In this document: one piece after another, positions 22,562 to 33,392 of the stretch
How positions within the stretch are numbered: the first letter of the stretch is position 1
Layout: each line of letters starts with the position of its first letter
Origin: Nectonema munidae
Taxonomy: Eukaryota; Nematomorpha; Nectonematoida; Nectonematidae
Length of the DNA: 64,000 nucleotides
Direction of reading: 5' to 3'
Assembly (NCBI GenBank): GCA_030549495.1
Contig: JAUIRK010000786.1
Location: 186,001-250,000 of the forward strand
The notes under the pieces: generated by a model
Databases searched by the model: none
Seen by the model: the letters and a program-made list of their open reading frames with translations, nothing else
Told to the model about the DNA's origin: nothing
Made by a program: the position numbers and the translations under genes

Positions 22562-22681
22562 ACAAATATGGATTGACATCAATCAGCAACAAGTTTCGCT
22601 TTTTAAATGGCAATGAACAAGAAATTTTATCAATTGAACCAAATAAAATTTCCTTATCTGCTGAAGAACTTCAAATAAAAG
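22562..22681 (+). CDS. Gamma/delta-sarcoglycan-like, extracellular exon
   Basis: Encodes KYGLTSISNK, then FRFLNGNEQEILSIEPNK, then ISLSAEELQIK. From FRF to the end of the next exon it aligns without gaps to vertebrate gamma-sarcoglycan ([20 protein letters not shown] ... TDKLRVTG). This belongs to the extracellular beta-rich part of the protein. Acceptor CCTTACAATAG|AC, entered in phase 1 (last two bases of a codon); donor AAAG|GTAAAA, leaving in phase 1. It joins the next exon across a 105-bp intron, making a glycine codon (G|GA). Confidence 0.82.
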
Positions 22682-22786
22682 GTAAAAATAATATTTTGTT
22701 AACTAACCCTGCAAATATTTTTTGCTTTCCTAGATTTATACTTTTTATTATATTACTTCGAAAAGTAGTTCAATTTATTTTAATAG

Positions 22787-22859
22787 GATTTCATGGAAGT
22801 GTATTCAAGAAAGGAATTACAACACCTTTAATAGAAGCGCCAATAGGAAAAACATTAAG
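22787..22859 (+). CDS. Gamma/delta-sarcoglycan-like, extracellular exon
   Basis: Encodes GFHGSVFKKGITTPLIEA, then PIGKTLR, matching vertebrate G(A/P)EGTVFPKSIETPNVRA / DPFKELR position by position, the clearest signature that this is the gamma/delta class rather than beta-sarcoglycan. Acceptor TTTTAATAG|GA; donor TTAAG|GTAACC with phase 2, completing an arginine codon with the first base of the exon at 26756. The following intron is 3.9 kb and holds transposon scraps. Confidence 0.85.
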
Positions 22860-23530
22860 GTAACCAATTCAATATTCAAGGTATGTAAAAATAAATTAAA
22901 TTACAACAATGTATCTGATTCTTTGTCTCTGCACCATTAAAACTTTATTTTGTTTGTCTCTGGGCCTCCACATATAAAATATATGTATTATTTTCATTAA
23001 AATTTTTATATCATATCTTTATATGATAGTAAAATATCCAAAATAAATTTTTTATTTTATTTTTTATATCTTCCTTTCGTCTTTATATTTTCTTTCTTTT
23101 ATGTGGGTTTGATGTTTCTAATAAATGTTCTCTAGAATTCTGCCTTTTTCCAACTTTTTTTACTGCGACCCATATCAAGAAGCACAGTTTGCCTCGCGAC
23201 TCTCTTTCCTTATTTTTCTTTCAAAATTCTTTTACTAAGTTTTCTAATTCATCGTTAACAACAGAAATCTTTGGGTTGAAATTAAAAAGTGTTTTAAAAT
23301 TTCAATCAAATCACCTCTTTAATTAAAAATTAAATGAAAAAATCATTGATGATCCAAAAATCTTGTCCCATTATTTTGGTGAAAAGTTGTCAATGACATG
23401 AAAATAAGTAAACCTGATTATGACTATTTGACTTATATTCCTAAGTCTTTTTCTAATTTTCGATTTTCAGAAATTTTATTATAATTATCTTATAGCTATA
23501 GTGAATTAAATAAGAATAAAAGTCAGTTTT
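22860..23530. other. Sarcoglycan intron
   Basis: AT-rich intron. Words near 23155-23210 (ACTGCGACCCATATC, GTTTGCCTCGCGACTC) resemble a decayed copy of the hAT MITE at 71-263. Confidence 0.4.
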
Positions 23531-24185
23531 TGAATTTCTTATGCAAATGTTGATGCTAACATTGAAACAGCTGAGATGTTAACTGAGCAACAAATTATCA
23601 CTTTGGTTTCATCTTCTGAAGTAGAAAGTGACAAAAATTTGAAAAACGATGAAGATGACGAATATAAACCTCCAACTACTTTAGTTGAAGCTAAGAAAGC
23701 ACTTTCAACTGTATTGTATTTCATTGAGTGCAACCCGAAACTACATTTTCGTCATCACCAGAATATAATCGCTTTATACTATGATTTACAACAAAAAATC
23801 AATTAAAAGTTTGAAGCAACGACAATAAAGAGACAAGTATAGGTGAAGTTTATTAGAAAGCTATTATTAATGAGAGGAGAGATAGCCTTGACTTTCGATA
23901 GTGCAGTATGAGCGTAAGATACACACAAGTACGTTGTCGTAATGAGAGCCTGCTGGCGCAAACTTCTATAAGATTTTTTTGAATAAGCTTGAACGATATT
24001 TTTAAAATGAAATTTTTTATACTTTTTACACTCTGTTTGACAAGTATGAAATAGATATGCTTGAGCTGAGTGTTTGTATAGAAATTTGAAGTTACACTAC
24101 AACAAACTTCATTAATCCGACATTTCGTAATCCGACAGAAAAAACTTAGGAACCAACGATGTCGGATTAACGAGGTGTGAATATG
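23500..24185 (+). pseudogene. Pogo/Tigger-type element, 3' fragment
   Basis: The open stretch 23576-23806 encodes MLTEQQIITLVSSSEVESD, an acidic run, then YKPPTTLVEAKKALSTVL. This is the acidic C-terminal tail of pogo/Tigger transposases (eIVxxV...eeEdDeeeepPxvtxxEAlxALExxL). About 300 bp on, 24110-24175 has TTCATTAATCCGACATTTCG and GATGTCGGATTAACGAGGTG, words typical of the terminal repeats of these elements. The catalytic domain is absent. Lies inside the sarcoglycan intron. Confidence 0.6.
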
Positions 24186-26215
24186 TAATAAATGAACTGT
24201 GAATATTTACAAATCATTTCCAAAAGAGATAAAATGTTTGTGTGTATGTATTAAACATGTATCGGATACATACATGCTGCGCTTTATCGGCAAAATTTTT
24301 TACATCCTCTTAACAAAAAAGAAAAGTTTCATATTTTCAAACATTTTTCTTTTTCTATATACCGGGAAGTTTTTTCTAAATTTTTTAATTTTGATTTTAT
24401 CTGAAATTTTTATGATAAGTACGTCTTTATGATAACATTATAAATTTATCTAAATATATTTCTAAATTTTTAAAAAGTATAAACTTGAGTCTGCAAAAAA
24501 ATTAATTCTGACATCGGAATCCGTTAGGATGTCAAATTTGATATCCACAGCCGCATCTGAGGATACAAAATTTTTTACATCCGATATATCTCTAGTATGT
24601 ATATATATAATTTAAAGATACACAACTATGTTACTCATTTCACACTGTAAATACAAATCGCCGTAAATTTTTTTACATTAGACCCATACATTGTATTATG
24701 TATATTGTATATATGCCTTACTTCCCTTTTACCTGGTTTCCTTTAAGCACAGCACTTCAAGCTTCCTCCTCACAAGTCCTTGTTTGATAATACCTCTGAT
24801 TCTATTTTTGGAAATTTTGAGTCATTTTGAAATTTGGGCAGTTTGCTCATGAGTTCTAGACCAGCCTTCTCTGAGAATTCTTTGTGAAACTTCATTGATG
24901 TTTTTGTCAATTCTAGCCGTCTTGGGAAGCCCGCTTTCTGCTTTTTCAATGTTTTATGTTTCATCAATTTTTTAGCAGAGTGTTTAAACTCCTAGTCCAT
25001 TCCATGCCGTAATTTTATTCTGACACTTTTTTCCATTTGATAATGTTTAGTAAGAATTTCATCTTATTCGGTAAAAAGCATTACCGCAAGAATATAAATT
25101 TGTGAAAAAAACAATATAAATCAACCGGTTATCAACCAAAAAATTAAATAATTTTCAGATTAAAACAAAAATATGTATTGAAATGCATTAAAAAAGCATA
25201 AGAATTATCAAAACTTCGTAAATTTGCAAATGCTACATTTGTTTAAAAAGTTAAAAAAAAAGTAATAATTATAAAATACATATTTTTTGAACCAGCGTTT
25301 AAAAAATTTAACATCAATGTTTGGGAAAATATCATTTTATTGAATTTTAAATAACTAAGTCCAAAAAGTTTGTCATGTTCAAAATACGAAAGCCGAGCAT
25401 GCCTATAAAGGTCCATTCATTATAATATTCTTACTTTATATTGTCAGCCAAATAAATTTGACCGTATCACACCAGTTGAGGATGTATATGGTTTACAGAT
25501 ATGAACAATGCATACCAAAATATTATAGTGTATTGGGAAAAGAGTTAATAATATAAAATCTTAATCCCGATCAAATGTAGGAAGCATATGGAATTGAAGA
25601 AGTATTTATTCATTTTTTTACATTTTTAAATACCATTTTGATTTTGGATAAAAAGAATGTTCTTTTGGATTAGTGCCTGTTGACGATTCTCGATTTGCCA
25701 ACTTTTCATAAATGTAGTTCTTAAATTTAAAGATAAATTTACCGTTATTCATGCACATGAAATTCTATTTTAAGTCATACAAAGTAATAAGGGACGAAAT
25801 AACTGATTAAAAAGGGCCTTTTGAACTTGGATTTATGAAGGGGGAGAGGGAGTTTTGAACAGCACGCTACGAATATATATATACTCGCTGAAATCATTTT
25901 TCTTATGTCAATAAAGTATGGGAATTGGTAAGTTAGGGTTCCTCCAACTGGACTCCACAAATCACGAAACGGCAAACTTATCTTTCTGATCATTTGCTTC
26001 TTGCAAGGAAGCAGATCAACTCGGCCTGCAGAAAATTCGTCCTCTCGAAATTGCTTTGAGGCCGAATCGTCGTAAGGCCTAATTGTCCCTAAACCATTTC
26101 AAAAGCGATTATTATTTTCTTCATTCAATTGCTAGAAAAACGCATATATATATATATAATGATTTATTTTAAGTATATTTTTTAAGCATTTTACGATTTA
26201 CACATTTAAATATAT
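24186..26215. other. Sarcoglycan intron with a possible phrase-type element end
   Basis: Mostly unrecognised. 25991-26096 on the - strand reads GGGACAATTAGGCC, TTACGACGATTCGGCC, AAATTTCGAGAGGACG-like words and CTGCAGGCCGAGTTG, resembling the phrase-built ends of the MULE-like elements in this window; no partner arm was found. A - strand open frame at 24770-24967 has no recognised family. Confidence 0.35.
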
Positions 26216-26217
26216 AA

Positions 26218-26518
26218 TAAGGCTGGCAAGTTCTGGCAAGTTGTCTCCCCGGAGGTCTTGCCAGACCTCTGATTGGTTACTCAATACTTTATCTACCCTC
26301 GCTATTGACTCCAATAAGAACGTTAGTTTAATTTTATTTCACATTTCCTCCCACACAATAAATTTACTTCAAATTCTTAAAATTTCAATTATGACTTGTT
26401 GTCTATTAAGATTAAGGTATTGTATTCACATTCGTATTTATTATGTCGCAAAGAATTTATCTTTTTTTAAAAAGTGAAGCCGTCTTTCCGCCTCTCATTA
26501 GAAAGAAAGTTAGCCTTA
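26218..26518. mobile_element. Possible MITE with AATAAGGCT ends
   Basis: Left AATAAGGCTGGCAAG and right AGTTAGCCTTATAAT are imperfect inverted repeats about 300 bp apart. A strong hairpin lies just inside the left end (CTGGCAAG ... CTTGCCAG with an inner CTCC..GGAG, 26236-26266). No secure TSD. Family not assigned. Confidence 0.35.
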
Positions 26519-26755
26519 TAATCTTGTAAAATACTTAAAAGTGCAACAAACGCACGAAGAAAATAAAGAGAGCGAATTGAAGCGTGAGAAAAGTTAAAGT
26601 GAAAAAAATTGATTCATAAAAGGTCTCGCTACCGAATAAAAGTAAGCAGATTACGGCACAAAATATTTTAACTTTTGTCAATTTCCAAGTTTATACTGTC
26701 TAGATGATATTAAATTTATTTTTTTTCCATATTTTGTAACTTTAATATTTTTTAG

Positions 26756-27065
26756 AGTTCAATCTCTTACTTCAAAATTATTTGTGGAATCAGATCAATT
26801 ATTATTACAATCAGCTGCCGGCGATATTAATATTTTGAATATGGACGATATCATAATCCAATCAAACACTGGGAAAGTCTTGATTGATAACCAGAAAGGT
26901 GTTTACTTGTTAAACCTTCCAAAGTACACGATACCAAGGAGCGATAAGTTGAATTTGAAAGACAAAAATGCTCTTCAAATTTGTATGTGCAAAAATGGCG
27001 CTCTTTTTGCTTCACTACCCGATGACAACTGCCAAACTGTAGACTATTCATTTTGCTCTCTGTAA
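26756..27065 (+). CDS. Gamma/delta-sarcoglycan-like, C-terminal exon
   Basis: Last exon. Encodes VQSLTSKLFVESDQLLLQS, AAGDINILNMDDIIIQS, NTGKVLIDNQKGVYLLNLP, then KYTIPRSDKLNLKDKNALQ and the cysteine-rich tail ICMCKNGALFASLPDDNC / QTVDYSFCSL, stop at 27063. From LR at the end of the previous exon to LP it has the same 55-residue spacing as human delta-sarcoglycan, with no gaps. The tail keeps the four cysteines of the family (C-x-C ... C-x6-C), which form the C-terminal disulphide cluster. Acceptor TATTTTTTAG|AG. The frame is uninterrupted in all four exons, so the gene looks functional. Paralogue (gamma, delta or the single invertebrate form) cannot be resolved. Confidence 0.9.
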
Positions 27066-27076
27066 TGCAAATTTTC

Positions 27077-27082
27077 AATAAA
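27077..27082 (+). promoter_or_regulatory. Polyadenylation signal of the sarcoglycan gene
   Basis: AATAAA 12 bases after the stop codon, implying a very short 3' UTR if this is the site used. A T-rich stretch follows. Confidence 0.55.
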
Positions 27083-27950
27083 TATCTAATTACATTTTGA
27101 CATCATAATGATGTAAATCTTTAAAAGTATTAAGTTTTAAGTATTGTTTGTGAGGTTCGCACCCATCCTTTTGGATATCGTAGCCCGCCAGTAATTCTGA
27201 GTGAGGAATTCTACCTGGACTTTCCATCCCACTAAACGACAACCGGCCCTTGTTACTGAATAGCTATAGTTTGTTATATATATAATTTTACAAGAATGTA
27301 TGTTACAAATATATAGATACAGCTGAGTGATCGATACAATCCTAACGCCAACGCTCCCAATTTGGGAAACAATCTTAATGTCTAGTGAAGCTTGATTACT
27401 AACAAGTTTAGATTCGGGTCGCCAGAGCACTACCTAACCGTAAGAACCTTTGAATTCTTCGAAGGAAGAAAACCAGAATAAAAAACCGACACCATGGAAT
27501 GTAGCTTGTTCCTAAATAAAAGAATATGATATAAAAGAGATATGCTACAAAAAATACAAGAGTTAGGAGGCATGCAATACTTTATATGTTATTAGTAAAT
27601 AATATTTTATACATGTTATAACGGTTAAGAAAGGTATACACAATTTAGGGCATGTTAGGTTAGGAACAACCTCTTCTGGAATTTAATACATGATATGAGT
27701 ATATATGTTCTCCTTAGGATATATATTTTACAATAAAAATATATAATCGGTCCTACAAGCAGACTCCTATGAAGACCAGATTATCGACTATGCCTAACCT
27801 AGCTCGTACCATGAATCTGTTTTGGGACTTTTACCTTGTGCCAATCCTAAATTTAAGTAGGCGGATCTAGTACTCAGGAAAGAACAGAACTATATCGCAG
27901 AACACAGAATTCCCTATTGCTCGGTATATGTGTAGTCACCTAGGATAACT
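27083..27950. other. Intergenic, nothing recognised
   Basis: Somewhat GC-richer than its surroundings (for example 27140-27240 and 27760-27900), suggesting old repeat sequence, but no domain or paired ends. The - strand open frame 27137-27430 has no recognised family. Confidence 0.35.
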
Positions 27951-30900
27951 TTTCTCTTTTTTTTGCATATACCCCCAAAAACGCTTTAGCCTGGGTTTGC
28001 GTGAGCTCCTAAGCTTGGCATAATTTTGGGCAATGCTCATATGTTTTTAGTTTTTCAATAAACTTTTTATTCAATTTCTTCAACCTTTTCTGGAACCAAG
28101 AAAAGGAGGTCCGGCTATGAGCAATAGTGAAAGGGTTGCCATAAACAGTCCTAAAAAGTTTATAGACAATGTCGTCTATTTTGTTGGTCCAAGTTGAGGG
28201 AAGGCATCCCAAAATAGAGTTACCATAAGTCAATTTCGGCATTGTTAGGATTTAATGACCTTGCCTACAGTCGTGGAATTGACCCCAATGTCTTTAAAAC
28301 ATCCATATAGCGCTAGATCTTTTTTACCTTTCTTAATCTTTTCTTGAGCTTTACGATGAAAACGAAATCCTGCATTCCAATTTATTCCTAGATATTTAAG
28401 GTGGCGAACTGGGTGAATATTCCCTATAGTTGGCGGGTTATCTTTGGGACAATTAGAGCCAAAGATAATGAACTTTCATTTATAGTACTTCACCTTTAGG
28501 TTCCATACAGTGAAATACCTCCCTAATATAGTATTTATGTCTGTGCTACTGATTATCCTAGCATAGATTGACTTGCTGAAAGAGTCCCTAATGTCAGATA
28601 TGTAGATGTTGAAAAGAAGAGGACTTAGAGGTGAACCTTGGGGACCCCGTCTCCTAGACTTATTCTCGTGAAAAATTCGTTATTTATTTTGATCTGAAAT
28701 GTGCGTCGAAAAGTAAACTGTAAACTACCTTGAAGATGCATGATGGCACAAATATGCTACTGTGTTTGAATAGAAAATCTTCATGCCAAGCTGTATCAAA
28801 AGCCTTCTCAAGGTCGTAAGATATCATGCCTACGTAGAGGCCATCATTCAAGCTTTTAGCAACATCATAATGCAAGGTAAGCAGATCATGATTTGTTGAC
28901 AGTCCTTTTTTGATTGCAAGCTCCTTGTACTCCAAAAATTAATTTTCCATACACTTTGCTCAGGCAAGGGAGAAGACTGATAGGCCGTAGATCACTATTT
29001 TCCGCTCTTCTTGCCAGCCTTTGGCACAAAAACAAGTATTGCCCTTTTATAGCAGTCTGAGTAGAACCCATCTTTTATTAAAGAGTTATACATTGCCAGC
29101 AAGATGTCCCTAAACCTAGGAGGAAGATTCTTGATGAATAGATTACTAACTTCATTACATCCCGCCGTTTTCCTAGCTTTAAGCTTTTTAATGATTTGAA
29201 TCAGGTCCTCTAGGATGAAGTTAGTGTCGTTCGTCGCAGGTAAACGCCTAAAAAACTCAATTTCACAATTAAAATTTTTCGGACTTGGATTTGTCTTACA
29301 CAATACACACATCTTCGTAATAAGCAACAAGCAGCGCACATTTATCTTCGGCCTCGATGGCTGTTCGGTTATTCCAAGTGACCAACGTTAGATCCTTGCA
29401 GCCATGCTTCAGCCCTCTAACCAGATTCCAGAACTTCGAAAAGCTCTGTAGCGAATTAGAAGTTTTTGTGCTATTTGTGACTTTCCTAGATGTTGTCTCG
29501 CTGAGTTTTTTCCTAGTGAGTTTTTGTAGTCGATTGATAAGATTCTTCTTTGCGTCCCTAGTATGAAAGATATTTTCTATAGAGAGCTCATTTTTCCTTG
29601 ATAAGTGTTGTGATGAAAGCATTAAAACGATACTATTTATTTAACAACCTAAAAACACTCTTGTTAAAAAGTATAAAAGAGTAAAGAGCAAAGCTTACAA
29701 AATCATCAACAGTAAAGCGAAACAGTGCAAATTAGGAAAGACAAAAAGTATGTGAAGTATATATGTACAAGGTTCACTTAAAGCAATATACTAATTGATG
29801 GTTGCTTGTGGTGTGCATTAGTTGCGCTCAGAGGAAAGATTTAAATCATCACAATAAGTAATAGGACATTCTTCGGAATTGGATTTTCGTATTTTCTAAC
29901 CTCCTTCAAGGGAACTGCCTCTCGGGCCGCAGAGAGAATAGCATCGTTGACACACTCTCCAAGTTTCTCAGGGGGTTTTACTCCTATGCATTTCATGACC
30001 CGCGGGGCTGAATCATTTAGTAGCAACCTAAACCTATCCCAGTTGGCTTGGCTGAAGACCCACCTCTTCACTAAATTTTCCTGGTCAGCTGTGAATTGTG
30101 GACCTAAAGAAACTGTGACCAACAAGAGCCTGTGATCTGATACAAAGCAATCCTGGATAACCCCTATTGAGACCATTAGTGGTCTTAGATTTAAAGACAT
30201 GAGTGCAATGTTTAGAATCGTTAACAATAAACGCGTACGATTACTCCACCAACTTGAGTAAGTCGGTGCCAGCAGAGCTATTGGTTTCACTGAACAGCCT
30301 AGTGTGGTGAGCGTTTAGGTCACCTAGTAGTAGGTCCTTATCGTAGGAGCGAAGATAACTTTGGATAAATTCGTAATCCAACAGAGGGTTACTAGACGGG
30401 TTGTAACAACCCAACACAACTAAATGTTCAGCTCTACCAAGATCAAGAAGCTTCAGGACCATCGAGCCTCCATAGCCACTTATCGTGAAACTGGAAACCT
30501 TTAACCCCTCTCGCACACATATTGCTAGACCTCGCGAGTGGCTTGATCAAGGATGCACAAATGTCCTATATTCGAGGATGCGGATAGAATACTTGGCTTG
30601 AGATTCCACTTCATTCACAGAGAAGATGTCTATATTATTTTCTGTAAGGAGCTCAATAGAGCACTACGTTTCTTAGCTCGCCTATGTTGCTTAGCTCGGC
30701 CGTTGATGTTGAAGTGCAAAAATTTGAGCATGACATATTGGCACTACACTACCCTATCTACTTACACTCTAGCAGGAGATCCGCAGCCACTGCGCTCAGC
30801 ATTTTTTTCAGCTGAACTTTGAACATTGGTGATTTGAAAATGGAGAGCGCTATTTTCATGATAGTCTCCTCGGAGGGGGACCATTCGATATATGTTGGTG

Positions 30901-31910
30901 CCTTATACATGAGGGGCCTACTTACTACTTGGGAGAAGAAAGGGCCGGTTGTTGATATTTTAGTTGGAGCTTTTGCCTTACTTTGAAGAGAAGGAGGATT
31001 TGGCTTCTTTGGACTCGTCTGATCACTTTTTGGAGTGTCCTTGGCCTAAGGGAGGCAACTTTAGCCGGACAATTATTGTATGCTACCGAGTGACACTCTC
31101 CACCGCAAAGAAAACATTGCTGGCCTTAGTAGTGGCTGACGTGCAGGTGCGACGGTTATGCTCGCCCCCACAGATCAGGTAGCACTCCTTGTTAGGGCAC
31201 ACAGCCGAAACATGACCTAGTTTCTGGCATTTGTAGCATTGTAGGGCCTTTGACTTCGGCGCAAACGCATGGCATGCAAATTAAGACCTACGATTTTCAG
31301 TCCATCTTTGGTCAACTGGTCAATAGCTGCCTTATTTTCTAAGATTATTTTCAAGCACGATCCCCTTGTCATCTTCTTGGACAGGGGTTCAACCGCGTTT
31401 GAAAAGCCTAGGCCTTTAACTGCCGCCGGGACGTCCGGCCGCAGCCATCCTTAGACCCTTAATGACTATTACTCAGGCCTTAGTCCTAGGAACATAACTC
31501 CTCACAAACGGCCATTGGGGGAATGACTGGAGCAATATTTCCTTAGATTTGTCATCACCGACTACGAATTTAATCAAGTTGAGCTTCGGAAGTTTGAACA
31601 TGTTAACTAAGTTGAACTTTGGTATTTGGGCAATAATAGCTTTTAAAGTACCTAGCTTGCTTCCTAGTCCTGGCATATTTTTTAGAAAGACAGTTATGTA
31701 TTTACCCCTATTTACAATATTGGGTGGAGAGGGTCGCTTCTTCCTGCTCTCAACCTTGGGAAATTCCTTGTCCGAAGAATCGGACATATGGACTTTCTTA
31801 ATTGTTGGAACAGACTGCTTGAGAGGATTTTTAGACCGTTGGAGAAACGTTTGAGCAGGATTCCCTGCCAACGTCTGACCTAGATCTTGGCTTTATGGCC
31901 TCTAACATAG
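27950..31910 (-). pseudogene. Jockey-like LINE, near full length, broken
   Basis: - strand non-LTR element of about 4 kb, GC-richer than its surroundings. Order from the 5' end: ORF1 nucleic-acid-binding protein (31871 to about 31080); APE endonuclease pieces (30700-29841) with LVVLGCYNPSSNP, LLLGDLNAHH and CFVSDHRLLLV; RT pieces (29622-28600) with KLKARKTAGCNEVSN, RAILVFVPKAGKKSG, DLRPISLLPCLSKVYGKLI, ISYDLEKAFDTAWHEDF and PQGSPLSPLLFNIYIS; and a C-terminal region to about 28009. The 3' end is marked by a + strand T run (27953-27966), that is, a poly(A) tail. The FADD catalytic block is not found after PLLFNIYISDI. Several frame breaks; inactive. Confidence 0.85.
31080..31871 (-). pseudogene. 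ORF1 (gag-like, zinc knuckle) of the Jockey-like LINE
   Basis: The N-terminal 132 codons (31871-31473) are rich in basic residues and serine (SRKKRPSPPNIVNRGKYITV), then follow the ORF1 pattern FLKNMPGLGSKLGTLKAII ... LPKLNLIKFVVGDDKSKEIL. In a second frame, near 31250-31110, zinc-knuckle motifs appear: CYKCQKLGHVSAVC (CX2CX4HX4C) and CYLICGGEHNRRTC. In Jockey-group LINEs this protein binds the element RNA. The halves are in different frames. Confidence 0.75.
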
Positions 31911-31935
31911 TAATGTTGTTATTGCTAACCGTACC

Positions 31936-32975
31936 CAGGGTTGCCAAACGTATTTTGCTGAAAGTACCAGACTTGGCAATACAAAAGTACCAGATTTTAA
32001 CGAAAAAGTACCAGATTTCTATTTCTTACATAATGCTATTAAAATAGGTTGAAAACTATAAAAATAATAAAATAAACTTTATTCAAAGTTTATTATACCC
32101 TTTTCCTTCTCCCAAAGTTTCAAAGTTTAACTATTTGGCTACGGTACTTACCATGACATTCAGAAGGTTGCATCGTGAACATCGTCGACAGGATCTGCTT
32201 TATACCAATATTGTTGCCTTAGCTTGGCACTCAACTCGCTACTAGGCACATAAAAGGTACAATTGACATCATATGAAAGAGGCCTTTGGAGTGGAGGAGG
32301 GCATTTATTGTTGTCGTAGACAATTTATTCCTATTCTTTACTTTGATGTTATTCAAGACAGAAAATATTCTCTCAGCGTCGGCTGATGAATGTGGTAGCG
32401 AGAAGAGCTGCAGCATGAAGTTTGAAAGAATAGGGTAACGAGCTTCATCTCCACATTTTACCGTGGAAACTTTATACCAAATTTCTTCTGGCGTGGTAGC
32501 ATCTGTTATGGCAACAGTCGGTTGAAGACTAAGTTCTCTCCATTCTTTATTAAGAGCTTCTAGCTGATTTTCCGTGATAAGATTAGGATTGCATGCCAGA
32601 GGAACTATTGACACCGGACAACTTTCCTTCTGAATATTAATTGGATCTAATGCTTCTAAAAGCTTCAAATTATGAAAAAAAATATGCGCAAAGAAACGCT
32701 CTAAAAATTCTTTTCCAAGACGTACATAAAAGTTTAGGTTTTTAACTTGGAATTGTTTCAATTCAGTTGCATTTATAGATGTGGCTTTCTTGATGTAGAT
32801 GCTTTCAAATATGGCACCTCTGTAAACATCCGTTATATCCAGATACACTGATGGATCTTTGATGCTAATTTCGTGAAGCTCTTTATTTTTCAAATTATCT
32901 CTCTTGACAAAGTTGCCAAGTATTCCTTTAACCTTCGCACTACGGACCATGGCTTTTTACTCCATCTTGTAACTT
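31936..32975 (-). pseudogene. hAT element copy (-): C-terminal half with end repeat
   Basis: - strand piece. The open frame 32950-32231 starts VRSAKVKGILGNFVKRDNL, continues IKDPSVYLDITDVYRGAIFE and CPVSIVPLACNPNLITENQ, and ends with the hATC dimerisation block LPHSSADAERIFSVLNNIK. The end of the element at 31936 reads CAGGGTTGCCAAACG with subterminal repeats GTACCAGATTT. The first five residues (VRSAKV) match the start of the + strand copy at 36063, so the N-terminal half has been lost between VRSAKV and GILGNF. No TSD matches the flank at 37619. Confidence 0.8.
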
Positions 32976-33392
32976 CGATAGAGTTTTTCGCCTTATAAAA
33001 AATATGTAAGCATAGGAAATAATTATATGTACTTTTTAACTAGACGATACAGGATTACTTTTGATAAAAAAAATAAACATAAGTCAAAAAGTTGTTTTTT
33101 TATAAGCTTTTATTCAAGGAGATTTTTTTACTTAAAAAAAAGGCAAAATTTTTTCATAAAAATTTTTCAATTTTTTTACATTAGGTGACTTTATATTTGT
33201 TTTTATGTACAATATGGGTAAAAAATAAACAAAAACAAATTTATATGATAATTAACAAAAAAAGATTAAAAAAAAAATTAACGCCATCTGCTCTAAAATT
33301 TTTTATATGATTCAGACATCAAAAATATACAAAACAATAGGACTAAACGAAACAATAAGATAAAAGAATTAAAAATATTTGTAGATGAGCTG

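Noticed and set aside
24770-24967. - strand open frame with KAGFPRRLELTKTSMKFHKE
   Set aside because: It looks protein-like but matches no family I recognise, and it has no splice or promoter context.
12009-27065. Assignment as beta-sarcoglycan
   Set aside because: The (G)xxGxVFxKxIxTP block and 55-residue ungapped spacing fit gamma/delta; beta lacks this layout.
27137-27430. - strand open frame after the sarcoglycan gene
   Set aside because: No recognisable domain; likely chance frame or repeat.
30553-31854. Several + strand open frames in the Jockey-like LINE region
   Set aside because: Antisense shadows of the - strand ORF1 and endonuclease, whose motifs are clear.
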